Shown piece after piece: positions 1 through 6,189 of a stretch of 32,955 bases of DNA (the stretch's first letter is position 1; each line of letters begins with the position of its first letter). Made by a program: the position numbers and the translations under genes. The DNA is taken from the NCBI RefSeq assembly GCF_000195635.1, contig NZ_GL882634.1:1-32955 (forward strand). The letters are read 5' to 3'. The notes beneath the pieces are model-generated. The model saw only the letters and a program-made list of their open reading frames with translations. It ran no database searches and was not told the DNA's origin. Source of the DNA: Bacteroides fluxus YIT 12057 (lineage in GTDB: Bacteria; Bacteroidota; Bacteroidia; Bacteroidales; Bacteroidaceae).

Positions 1-89
1 TAATTTTACCCCCTCAGTTTTTTACGTTGACCCAAAAGTACAAGGATTACATAGAGATGAAAGCTGATATTATGATGATGAAAGGATAA
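1..89 (+). CDS. 3' end of an unknown gene (partial, cut by window edge)
   Basis: An open frame enters from the left edge and ends at TAA 87-89. The visible tail reads LPPQFFTLTQKYKDYIEMKA and then ends in IMMMKG. It is followed within 11 bp by a strong terminator, which supports its being a real transcribed 3' end. I do not recognise the family, and too little is present to assign a function. The frame has no stop within the visible part, so it may start well outside the window. Confidence 0.4.
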   Translation, partial: ILPPQFFTLTQKYKDYIEMKADIMMMKG

Positions 90-99
90 GAAGAAAGGT

Positions 100-132
100 A
101 ATCCCCGTAGTTGAGCCGCTACGGGGATTTTT
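100..132 (+). terminator. Rho-independent terminator
   Basis: A perfect 11-bp stem (AATCCCCGTAG / CTACGGGGATT) with an 8-nt loop ends in a run of T. It lies just after the stop of the partial gene at the left edge and so terminates plus-strand transcription. The gene remnant at 149-262 points toward it from the other side. Confidence 0.85.
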
Positions 133-148
133 ACTGAAAAGGAGCAAC

Positions 149-262
149 TTATTCAGCCGACCCTTCTATTACTTCCTTCAACCGATACAATCTATCAATG
201 GCCGGATTATAGAAAGTATCCGGATGATGCTGCTTAATGTCGCAGATGTTGGCATGACACAT
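149..262 (-). pseudogene. Truncated copy of the small protein family found at 16539-16772
   Basis: Translation of the minus strand from ATG 262 to TAA 149 gives 37 residues that include HHPDTFYNPAIDRLYRLKEV. The C-terminal half of the intact 77-aa protein at 16539-16772 reads HYPDAFYNPAITRLYRLKEC, so the two are clearly paralogous. Only the last half of the family is present here. The remnant starts 1 nt after the stop codon of the 126-aa gene at 264-644, as if a foreign gene had replaced its 5' half. It might still be translated by coupling from that gene, but it is most likely a relic. Confidence 0.7.
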
Positions 263-263
263 G

Positions 264-644
264 CTATTTCAATGCGTACACTCTCTTATAGAACATCTTG
301 TTTTTATCAATTGTCTCAACTAAGTCTATTGCATAAACGACCTTTTTTAGTTCCATCTCGTTTTTTACGTCTTTAATGGACTTCACAAAGTCTTCATAAG
401 TGAAATGCACCCAGTGGCAGTAAAAAGAACCTTCTATAATAAAGGGCACGTCAGAATCAGTCTTTTCACCGGATTTATAGGCATCGTGCATTAGTTTGAC
501 AATGCTCCGTTCAAAATCCCATTGATATGAATGCGCTCTTTTATCAGTATCAATAACTCCTTGCTCACGTAAATAAGCAAAAACATCGGTTACGGAAATG
601 TACTTCACTCCATCGCTTTCGATATACCCGATTTTCTTTATCAT
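264..644 (-). CDS. Hypothetical protein, 126 aa
   Basis: I do not recognise this protein. It is soluble, with no signal peptide or membrane segment, and is rich in aromatic and charged residues (for example SFYCHWVHFTYEDF in the middle). The ATG at 644 is preceded by AAAATTAGGAATT. Further upstream on the same strand TATGTTTG (plus-strand 668-675) matches the Bacteroides -7 element, which supports this start. The neighbours are a truncated gene relic directly downstream and a decayed toxin-antitoxin locus upstream, so it probably belongs to accessory DNA. No function is inferred. Confidence 0.6.
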   Translation of the reverse strand: MIKKIGYIESDGVKYISVTDVFAYLREQGVIDTDKRAHSYQWDFERSIVKLMHDAYKSGEKTDSDVPFIIEGSFYCHWVHFTYEDFVKSIKDVKNEMELKKVVYAIDLVETIDKNKMFYKRVYALK

Positions 645-667
645 AATTCCTAATTTTAAATGTTACG

Positions 668-675
668 CAAACATA
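668..675 (-). promoter_or_regulatory. Candidate -7 box of the 264-644 gene
   Basis: On the minus strand the sequence is TATGTTTG, matching TAnnTTTG, 24 nt before the ATG at 644. No good TTTG -33 element is visible at the usual distance, so this is a partial match only. Confidence 0.35.
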
Positions 676-837
676 CTCATTCTTTATTTCTATCAGGAAT
701 CTGGCTGGTGTAAATAAGTTAATTTAAACTATAAATACATATTTATACATTATCGCATACTGCATTAAGAAGTCTCGACGGAAGCCCAAGCACGTCATAA
801 ACAGGCCTGAATTATTACTGAAATATGAATAAAAGGA

Positions 838-859
838 AAGGCAGCTATTCGGCTGCCTT
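838..859 (-). terminator. Terminator of the yefM-yoeB-like operon
   Basis: An inverted repeat AAGGCAGC / GCTGCCTT has a 6-nt loop. Read on the minus strand it is followed by a pyrimidine-rich, T-rich tail (TCCTTTTATT). It lies right at the 3' end of the broken toxin gene. Confidence 0.65.
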
Positions 860-1141
860 CTACTCTCCACTTATAATGTCCATATACAGATAATACAAGC
901 ACTACTACCACATCCTCTTTGATACGATAAACAAGCCGATGCTCATCATTGATTCTTCGTGACTAGGTTTCTTCTTTGTAATGTTTCAACATTTCAACCT
1001 GCCCGGTACCTGTTGAAGGATGTTGCCTCAATTCCAAAAGGAGTTTCTCAAGCTTCTTTAATAATGGCTTATTGCCGCTCTTCTTATGCTTCTGAATATC
1101 ATCCGTGCTTCTTGGGTAAACTCCAGTTCATATTCAATCAT
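860..1141 (-). pseudogene. yoeB: Broken YoeB/Txe-family toxin (mRNA interferase)
   Basis: The frame starts at ATG 1141 (MIEYELEFTQEAR) and overlaps the antitoxin stop by ATGA, as in intact yefM-yoeB operons. After about 13 codons it hits a -1 shift. The next frame continues as DIQKHKKSGNKPLLKKLEK and on to QVEMLKHYKEET. It is then interrupted by TAG at 963-965 and resumes as SRRINDEHRLVYRI and VLVLSVYGHYK. These pieces match the order of a YoeB-type RelE-fold toxin (usually about 84 aa), including the SRRIN.EHRLVY core and the Y.HY end. At least one frameshift and one stop/indel inactivate it. Intact YoeB toxins cut mRNA at the ribosome; this copy should not make an active protein. Confidence 0.85.
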
Positions 1142-1392
1142 AAACCAAGCAAGTTTTTAAGGTCCTCATTAGTTGATACTCTCAATACCTTACCCTCTTT
1201 AGCTTGCTGGATAGAACAGTCTATTTTTTCGTAGAACTCTTCTTCAGTCATACAAACATCGCTACTTGTCACAGGAACAAGTTTATAAGAACGATCCTTG
1301 CCTCTTTGAACAATTACCTGTTCTCCATTATCAACCGAATCGAAATACTTCTTCTGGTTGTCTCTGAATTCTCTACTACTGATTACTAACAT
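1138..1392 (-). CDS. yefM: YefM/Phd-family antitoxin
   Basis: This is an 84-aa protein beginning MLVISSREFRDNQKKYFDSV, the typical Phd/YefM N-terminal DNA-binding fold. The middle EQVIVQRGKDRSYKLVPV corresponds to the family's beta-strand region, followed by an acidic, probably disordered toxin-binding tail. In this family the antitoxin neutralises a YoeB/RelE-type toxin and represses its own promoter. The toxin partner downstream (overlap ATGA at 1138-1141) is broken, so this is an intact antitoxin without its cognate toxin. Upstream lies a TGTACA-type palindrome that fits a YefM operator. It could be a harmless relic or could neutralise a related toxin elsewhere. Confidence 0.85.
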   Translation of the reverse strand: MLVISSREFRDNQKKYFDSVDNGEQVIVQRGKDRSYKLVPVTSSDVCMTEEEFYEKIDCSIQQAKEGKVLRVSTNEDLKNLLGL

Positions 1393-1440
1393 GACTGTAT
1401 GGTTATTGATTTGATGCAGAGATAGTGAGATTTTCTTTTA

Positions 1441-1457
1441 TGTACAAATTTGGTACA
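1441..1457 (-). promoter_or_regulatory. Probable YefM operator palindrome
   Basis: The sequence TGTACAAATTTGGTACA is an inverted repeat (TGTAC...GTACA) about 50 bp upstream of the antitoxin start. YefM-type repressors are known to bind palindromes with a TGTACA core. The position and core both fit autoregulation. No well-formed -33/-7 pair is obvious around it. Confidence 0.6.
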
Positions 1458-1486
1458 CAATATTATTTATATCCCAAATCGGATAG

Positions 1487-1615
1487 CAAAGAGTTGATTT
1501 AGTTGAATATAGAGCGAAGAATACTTCTAAGCATTACACGGATTTTGAGTATAAGGAATTAATCAAATATTATTCTGCTTTGATGGAGAAATTAAAAAAA
1601 GAGAAAGGCTTATGA
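1487..1615 (+). pseudogene. 3' fragment of a small phage-type gene
   Basis: An open frame of 42 codons follows TAG 1484-1486 and has no credible start codon. It ends in KYYSALMEKLKKEKGL and TGA 1613-1615. The same C-terminal peptide, in the form KYYKALNKKLRKEKGL, is encoded a second time at 2201-2256, directly before the next gene. Its 5' part is missing and probably was lost at the joint with the toxin-antitoxin promoter region near 1480. Its stop overlaps the ATG of the HNH gene. The function of the parent gene is unknown. Confidence 0.55.
1560..1615 (+). repeat. Diverged direct repeat, copy 1 (gene 3' end)
   Basis: This segment aligns with 2201-2256 over its whole length. Both encode a KYY.AL..KL.KEKGL ending and both finish in the same TTATGA start/stop overlap. 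The copies bracket the HNH endonuclease gene. Confidence 0.65.
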
Positions 1616-2202
1616 TTGAAATTTGGAAAGACATACCCCGATTTGAGGGATTATATCAGGTTTCTAATATAGGCAATATTAGAAGCGTTGAAAGAATTGT
1701 TCCTTTTGGTTCTCAATACAGAACTATAAAATCATCTAATTTGCGTTTTTTCAAAAAAAGCAAAGGGTATCTATCTGTAAAAATATACAAGGATAACAGA
1801 CAATACACAATGTATGTTCACAGATTGGTAGCAATGGCTTTTTGTGATGGATATTTTGATAAAGCCGATGTAAATCATAAAGATGGAAATAAATCGGATA
1901 ATGTATCAAGTAATCTTGAATGGTGTACACGTTTTGAGAATCAAATACATTCTGTTAAGGTTCTGCATAATAAATTAGGCAATAGAAAAATATGCAAGAA
2001 ATGGAATTCTAAGCCTATTGTGCAGCTCTCCATTGGTGGAGAGAAAATAAGAGATTGGAGTTCATCTTTTGAAGTTCAAAGAGTTTTAGGATTTAAAGAG
2101 TCTGGCATAAGAAAATGCCTTTATGGTGATAAACAAAAAGGGAGAAGAAGTTATCAATCTCATGGCTATAAATGGGTATACGCAAAAGACTACTACCAAT
2201 AA
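1612..2202 (+). CDS. HNH homing endonuclease (NUMOD4-HNH-NUMOD1)
   Basis: This 196-aa protein has three recognisable parts. An N-terminal NUMOD4 motif covers about residues 3-30 (IWKDIPRFEGLYQVSNIGNI). A HNH_3 nuclease core covers about 65-110 (VHRLVAMAF, then VNHKDGNKSDN and NLEWCT). A C-terminal NUMOD1-like DNA-binding segment covers about 140-192 (KPIVQLS...GIRKCLYG...GYKWVY). Such free-standing nucleases nick or cut DNA beside their own gene and spread by homing among phages and mobile elements. The gene is A+T-rich compared with its neighbours. It starts inside the stop codon of a gene fragment and is followed by a second copy of that fragment's 3' end, which looks like an insertion scar. 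Confidence 0.9.
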   Translation: MIEIWKDIPRFEGLYQVSNIGNIRSVERIVPFGSQYRTIKSSNLRFFKKSKGYLSVKIYKDNRQYTMYVHRLVAMAFCDGYFDKADVNHKDGNKSDNVSSNLEWCTRFENQIHSVKVLHNKLGNRKICKKWNSKPIVQLSIGGEKIRDWSSSFEVQRVLGFKESGIRKCLYGDKQKGRRSYQSHGYKWVYAKDYYQ

Positions 2203-2256
2203 ATCAAGTATTACAAAGCACTTAATAAGAAGTTACGAAAGGAGAAAGGGTTATGA
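2201..2256 (+). repeat. Diverged direct repeat, copy 2 (gene 3' end)
   Basis: This encodes KYYKALNKKLRKEKGL and a stop, without an upstream gene body. It pairs with 1560-1615. It also provides the AGGAG ribosome binding site and the TTATGA overlap for the gene starting at 2253. Confidence 0.65.
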
Positions 2257-2873
2257 ATGATTTGGAAGCAGGAACATTTGTCATGATGGTCAAGAATGAT
2301 GATGGTTCATTCTCTCCGGTTGGATTAAGTAAGGAACAGGCTTATATAATCCGGACATTTCTTTCCAAACTTAGTGAGGATTCCCCTTTTATCATTAAAT
2401 CAGAAGATAGATATGTACAAACTCGTGATTACCAACAGAAAGCCTCTGATGCTGCCGTTTCTTTCTTCAATAACAGGGCGAAGAAAACAAATGCCATTAT
2501 GGTGTTACCTACGGGCAGCGGAAAGTCGCTTATATGCTGGAAAATAATTCCATTGCTTCTCAATCATTATTGCCGCAAGATAGTTTCCTGCTACGATGCG
2601 CAACAAATGAATGCCGATATAGACGCTGTGAAGGCAAAGCATATCATCTACATTGATGATGTCGGCACAGAGAATCTTAGCGTGAAATTCGGAGAGAAAA
2701 GGCTTGCATTCTGTGAAATTGTAGATGAAGCGGAAAAGAGGGGAAAATTTCTGATACTGACAACCAACTTGTCACTTGATGAAATTTCCCAAAAGTACGG
2801 GGAGCGTACAATGGATAGGCTAGTTGCGATTACTACACGGGTTAAGTTCAAAGGGGACAGTCTTCGGAAATGA
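2253..2873 (+). pseudogene. Chimeric ORF: SF2 helicase N-terminus joined to DnaC-like ATPase C-terminus
   Basis: A 206-aa open frame has an AGGAG ribosome binding site. Residues 58-100 look like the start of a superfamily 2 helicase/restriction ATPase (RDYQQKASDAAV, then a Walker A VLPTGSGKS). From about residue 115 the protein is instead a DnaC/IstB-like loader: Walker B IYIDDVGTE (132-140), sensor LILTTNLS (167-174) and the arginine box KYGERTMDRL (181-190). The DnaC family's own N-terminal domain and Walker A are absent. I infer an in-frame deletion that fused two neighbouring replication-type genes. The frame is open throughout, so a hybrid ATPase could be made, but its activity is doubtful. 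Confidence 0.7.
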
Positions 2874-3288
2874 AGCCACCAAAAGGAGGATAAAAGCCAA
2901 GTTCGACATCCCCAGCTACACCACCATCAACGGAGAAGCCCCTTGCGAAGTCAGAGACGAGGACATAGATGCCGCCATATCCAACGGCAACATCGACAGA
3001 ATGAACATGCTTCTTTCAGCCGCCCATCTGCTGAACTGTGAAGCCAATAACTTAGTAGAGGAAGCGAGCGACTTAATGGCAGAGAACGGCCTTCTGCTCG
3101 GAGACTTGAAGAAGCTACACAATGACTTTGTAAGAGTAGCGGACAAGTATTTCAAGGAGTTCGCCACCCTCGTAACCACCGATACAGCCAAGATGGATAT
3201 GTTCTCTGACCTTGACGGATTCGACAAGTCGTTCAGGAAATGGGCGAAAGTGCCGTCAGATTGGAAATCTAAAGAAGTGAAACAATGA
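2824..3288 (+). CDS. Phage-type hypothetical protein (start uncertain, possibly frameshifted)
   Basis: The frame is open from a TTG at 2824, inside the preceding gene, to TGA 3288, and encodes up to 154 aa of a helical, acidic, soluble protein. The natural start looks disturbed. An ATG at 2871 begins MKPPKGG and stops at once, but one base of slippage in its purine-rich run would join it to RRIKAKFDIPSYTTING in the main frame. An internal in-frame ATG at 3001 could also serve. The stop overlaps the methyltransferase start (ATGA). I do not recognise the family. Its place between a DnaC-like gene and a DNA methyltransferase fits a phage or integrative-element early region. Confidence 0.55.
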   Translation: MRLLHGLSSKGTVFGNEATKRRIKAKFDIPSYTTINGEAPCEVRDEDIDAAISNGNIDRMNMLLSAAHLLNCEANNLVEEASDLMAENGLLLGDLKKLHNDFVRVADKYFKEFATLVTTDTAKMDMFSDLDGFDKSFRKWAKVPSDWKSKEVKQ

Positions 3289-4397
3289 AATCATTGAAAG
3301 AAATACTTAAAAGTCTGGAAGGACTATCTGATATAGAGTTGTTCGTGATAGACTTATTCTGTGGTGCCGGGGGTCTTTCGGAAGGAGTGGAAGAAGCCCG
3401 GTTGAATGGAAAGCGGTGTGTAAAAGTTGTTTGCTGTGTAAACCATGACAAAAACGCCATCCTTTCACATGATGCCAACATTCCTGATGCACTCCACTTC
3501 ATCGAAGACATCCGCACATTGGAGCTTTCCCCAATAAACATCATTGTAGAACGCATTCGTCAGCTATATCCTGATGTTATGGTTATGCTTCATGCTTCTT
3601 TGGAGTGTACCAACTTCTCGAAGGCCAAAGGTGATCAGCCGCATGATGCCGACAGCCGGACACTTGCTGAACATCTCTTCCGCTACATTGATGTGATAGA
3701 CCCTGATTATATTCAGATTGAGAATGTGGAGGAGTTTATGTCATGGGGAGATATGGATAAAAACGGCAAGCCTATCTCAATGGATAAAGGACGCTTGTAT
3801 CAGAAGTGGGTGCGTAACGTCAAAAAGTACGGCTACAACTTTGAACACCGGATTTTGAACGCTGCCGACTATGGGGCATACACCACGCGGAAACGCTTCT
3901 TTGGAATCTTTGCCCAAAAGGGCTTGCCGATAGTATTCCCTGAGCCTACTCACTGTAAAGGCGGCAGACAGGATATGTTTACCAAGCTGGAGAAGTGGAA
4001 GCCTGTTAAAGAAGTGTTAGACTTTTCTGATGAAAGTACGTCTATTTTTCGGGAAAAGCCGCTTGCAGAAAAGACACTTGAACGTATCTATGCCGGACTG
4101 ATTAAGTTCGTAGCAGGAGGAAAAGATGCTTTTTTGATTAAGTACAATTCGATGAATAAAGCCGGGAAGTATCAAGCATCTGGAATTGACGAACCCTGTC
4201 CGGTAGTATCAACGCAAAACCGTTTAGGCGTGGCTCAAGTTTGTTTCCTCTCAAAACAGTTCAGTGGGCACCTTGAAAGTAAGAATGTATCTGTGGAAGA
4301 ACCTGCCGGGGTAATTACGTATGGGCTGAAACCGTTGGGCTGTTCACTGGACTGCGTGACAAGAACGGGAAAGAGATTTACGAGGGGGATATTGTAA
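3285..4397 (+). pseudogene. C5-cytosine DNA methyltransferase, 3'-truncated
   Basis: The 370-aa frame carries AdoMet-binding motif I (DLFCGAGG, about 23-30), a divergent motif IV loop with the likely catalytic cysteine at 108 (LECTNFSKAKG instead of the usual PPCQGFS), motif VI IENVEEF (145-151) and motif VIII ADYGAYTTRKRFFG (194-207). Enzymes of this family methylate cytosine C5; a lone, phage-type copy usually protects or marks DNA. After residue about 345 (EEPAGVIT) homology stops. The last 25 residues are read out of frame from a YopX-like gene, and motif X (the GN.V element that completes the AdoMet fold) is missing. It is probably inactive, though the frame is otherwise intact. Confidence 0.75.
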
Positions 4398-4624
4398 AAA
4401 CCAAAGAATATGGTATTGAAATTCCCAATGGAAAAGTAAGTTTTAACTTAGTCGGTTATGACAATTTTATTGCAAATTATATTGATGGTGGATTTCGTTT
4501 ATCAAATAATCACCGTTGCTTTTTATTGTGTAGAAGTAACCATCTTGAAGTCAATGGAAACACTTACTACTGGAGGAAAACTGGAACAGGCATTGGAAAA
4601 GTTGGTGGATTTTGGCATGGATAA
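4319..4624 (+). pseudogene. YopX-like phage protein fragment
   Basis: In the frame starting near 4319 the translation reads ETVGLFTGLRDKNGKEIYEG followed by DIVKTKEYG, the signature of YopX-family phage proteins. It continues to SNHLEVNGNTY and a stop at 4622-4624. The usual N-terminal half is missing because the frame begins inside the methyltransferase end. Its own end runs toward the mscS fragment. It is a relic between two deletion joints. Confidence 0.65.
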
Positions 4625-5025
4625 TACAGATATTTCACACCATACTTTCCACTCTTGACAACCGTATGATTTATGTACCTAATGGAAGTCTCAGTGGCAA
4701 TGCCGTCACCAATTACAGCAAGCAGGATAAGCGCCGTGTCGAATGGGTGTTCGGTGTTGAATACGGTGAGGACGTGAAGAGGGTCAGAGCCGTTTTGCAG
4801 CGCATAATCAATGCGGACAGCCGCATATTGGATACTCCCGCTTCCCTCATCGTCTTAGGCTCACTAAGTGCAAGCAGCGTTGATATTATGGTGCGCGTCT
4901 GGGTAAAAAGCGCTGACTACTGGAGTGTTTTGTATGATATCAATGAAATCGTCTATACTACATTCAATGAAGAAGGAATAGGATTCCCCTTCCCGCAACT
5001 CACCCTGCATCAGGCAAAAGATTGA
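4621..5025 (+). pseudogene. mscS: MscS-family mechanosensitive channel, 5'-truncated
   Basis: The frame from about 4621 reads IFHTILSTLDNRMIYVPNGS, then NYSKQDKRRVEWVFGVEY and onward to TGA 5025. This matches the beta-domain and C-terminal alpha/beta domain of MscS (TxDN...VPNG...N.S..D.RRV). The membrane segments, including the pore-lining helix TM3, are absent; a full protein has roughly 280 aa and only about 130 remain. Without the membrane part it cannot form a channel. A TTG at 4612 could start a soluble stub. The loss coincides with the end of the phage-derived mosaic, so a deletion or insertion removed the 5' half. Confidence 0.8.
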
Positions 5026-5042
5026 TTCTATTATCTATCTAC

Positions 5043-5152
5043 GGCTTTGTACGGATTCTAAAGAAAATTCCGGAACAGGAATCTTATTAGTATAATTAAT
5101 ATAAAAGAGGGGACAGGCATTAGATTACGCCTGTCCACTCTTTGGATTTCAG
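5043..5152 (+). repeat. Copy of a beta-barrel gene tail with terminator (copy 1)
   Basis: This segment aligns with 11431-11545. Both begin with the end of a beta-barrel gene (GCTTTGTACGGATTCTAA here, GCTGCATACAGATTCTAA there), both then have a CGGAACAG.AATCT.ATTA stretch, and both have a terminator hairpin and a final GGATTTCAG. Here the gene body is missing, so only the tail of the former gene remains behind the mscS fragment. Confidence 0.65.
5106..5143 (+). terminator. Rho-independent-type hairpin
   Basis: GGACAGGC (5111-5118) pairs with GCCTGTCC (5129-5136). An outer AGAG/CTCT extends the stem, followed by a short T run. It can also stop minus-strand transcription from the gene ending at 5160. 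Confidence 0.6.
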
Positions 5153-5159
5153 ATTCCGA

Positions 5160-5675
5160 TCAATCGTCGTCGTCGTCATCGTCATAATGTCGATAGTGTC
5201 TCTTGTGGTGTTTCTTCGGCTTTTTGTATTTATGTTTCTTATGGTGAAATTTGTCATGGCGTTCACAGTATGAATTATAATATTCATACCAGCAGTCACT
5301 ATGGTGATGGACTCTGTCATAGAAAGGGGTATAATACACACTTCCCGGATTTATGCCGATTTCCACAAGGATACGGTTCCACCCGTAGCGCTGATACCGG
5401 TTGTAATAATCACAGACGTCACGCATTTTTTTTCCGGAAGTCCTAGCTATTTCAAGTGCAATCCCTACATTCCCCCAGTCCTTCCCACAGCGTCTGTAGT
5501 AATCGTCCAAGGAACGGTTTGAAATATTATATTCCAGGCATAGGCGCTTCCTGTAATCAGAAAGTTCCACGGCTGCGTAACGGTTGGCCCTGCCAATAAA
5601 GATGGAAATGCCGTCCTGAGCAGACAAAGTGCATGCCAGCAGGAGAAAAAGCAGTAGTAAATTAATCTTTTTCAT
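5160..5675 (-). CDS. Secreted His/Lys-rich protein with poly-Asp tail, 171 aa
   Basis: An N-terminal signal peptide (MKKINLLLLFLLLACTLSAQ) predicts export to the periplasm or beyond. The first 110 residues form a mixed, cysteine-containing domain I do not recognise. From about 120 the chain becomes extremely rich in His, Lys and Tyr (VHHHSDCWYEYYNSYC, then HHKKHKYKKPKKHHKRHYRH) and ends in seven aspartates encoded by a GAC/GAT run. Such tails suggest metal binding or a basic/acidic self-interaction, but this is inference. It lies 31 bp downstream of the lipoprotein gene at 5707-5940, probably in one operon. Confidence 0.7.
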   Translation of the reverse strand: MKKINLLLLFLLLACTLSAQDGISIFIGRANRYAAVELSDYRKRLCLEYNISNRSLDDYYRRCGKDWGNVGIALEIARTSGKKMRDVCDYYNRYQRYGWNRILVEIGINPGSVYYTPFYDRVHHHSDCWYEYYNSYCERHDKFHHKKHKYKKPKKHHKRHYRHYDDDDDDD

Positions 5676-5706
5676 GATGTCTATAAGTTAAATGGATTCT
5701 TGCCTC

Positions 5707-5940
5707 TTATTCCAATTTTTCTTTTGCTTGTTCAATTTCATCTCCGGCTTCATCCAGGACTTTCTTCACATCATCCGCTCTCTCCTCAATCTGTTCTTGT
5801 GCTTCTTCAAGGGCGTCTTCAACGGACTCCTTTACATTTTCTACACGATCCTTAACCTTGTCTTTTGCTTTTTTCTCTCTGCATGATGTAAAGCCAAGTG
5901 CAATTGTGCATGCCAATATGGCAAATAAAAACTTTTTCAT
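5707..5940 (-). CDS. Small coiled-coil lipoprotein, 77 aa
   Basis: The protein starts MKKFLFAILACTIALGFTSC, a lipoprotein signal with the lipobox cysteine at 20, so it should be membrane-anchored by lipid. The remaining 57 residues are a highly charged heptad-like helix (KDKVKDRVENVKESVEDALE and similar), predicted as a coiled coil. I see no enzymatic motif. A good promoter lies upstream (TTTG-N20-TACATTTG), and the His-rich secreted protein gene follows in the same direction. A structural or stress-related envelope role is plausible but unproven. Confidence 0.75.
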   Translation of the reverse strand: MKKFLFAILACTIALGFTSCREKKAKDKVKDRVENVKESVEDALEEAQEQIEERADDVKKVLDEAGDEIEQAKEKLE

Positions 5941-5979
5941 ATCCTTACATTTAGTGATGTTGTTTGATTAGTTAAAATT

Positions 5980-6011
5980 CAAATGTAGAAATAAATATTG
6001 TTTTTAGCAAA
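5980..6011 (-). promoter_or_regulatory. Bacteroides-type promoter of the small lipoprotein gene
   Basis: On the minus strand TTTG (6011-6008) is followed by 20 nt and TACATTTG (5987-5980), a full match to the TTTG / TAnnTTTG consensus, 40 bp before the ATG at 5940. Confidence 0.7.
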
Positions 6012-6144
6012 TGGTGGAAACATTTTTAAAGATAATGCAAGGGCAAGATATCTTGTTTACTGATACACTATATAATGGAGGTCTTCCAAATAATCGGATA
6101 AATTAGAGGCGACTTGCCCTTGAGGTGTAGTCTGTAATATGTAC

Positions 6145-6170
6145 AAAAAAGGCTATCTTCCCAGACAGCC
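6145..6170 (-). terminator. Terminator hairpin near the 22-bp motif (copy 1)
   Basis: The stem GGCTATCT / AGACAGCC has one mismatch and a 4-nt loop. The A run at 6145-6150 becomes a T6 tail on the minus strand. It lies 20 bp past the shared motif at 6190-6211. Confidence 0.6.
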
Positions 6171-6189
6171 AATCTTTGTTTAACCTTAA

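Noticed and set aside
959..1389. Plus-strand ORFs over the toxin-antitoxin locus
   Set aside because: They are antisense to the YefM/YoeB-like genes and lack any family features.
4458..4658. 66-codon plus-strand gene
   Set aside because: It overlaps the YopX remnant in another frame, has no ribosome site and shows no family pattern.
6038..6122. Inverted repeat CAAGGGCAAG / CTTGCCCTTG as a possible invertible promoter
   Set aside because: The arms are only 10 bp and the 65-bp spacer holds no convincing promoter. No invertase gene is nearby.
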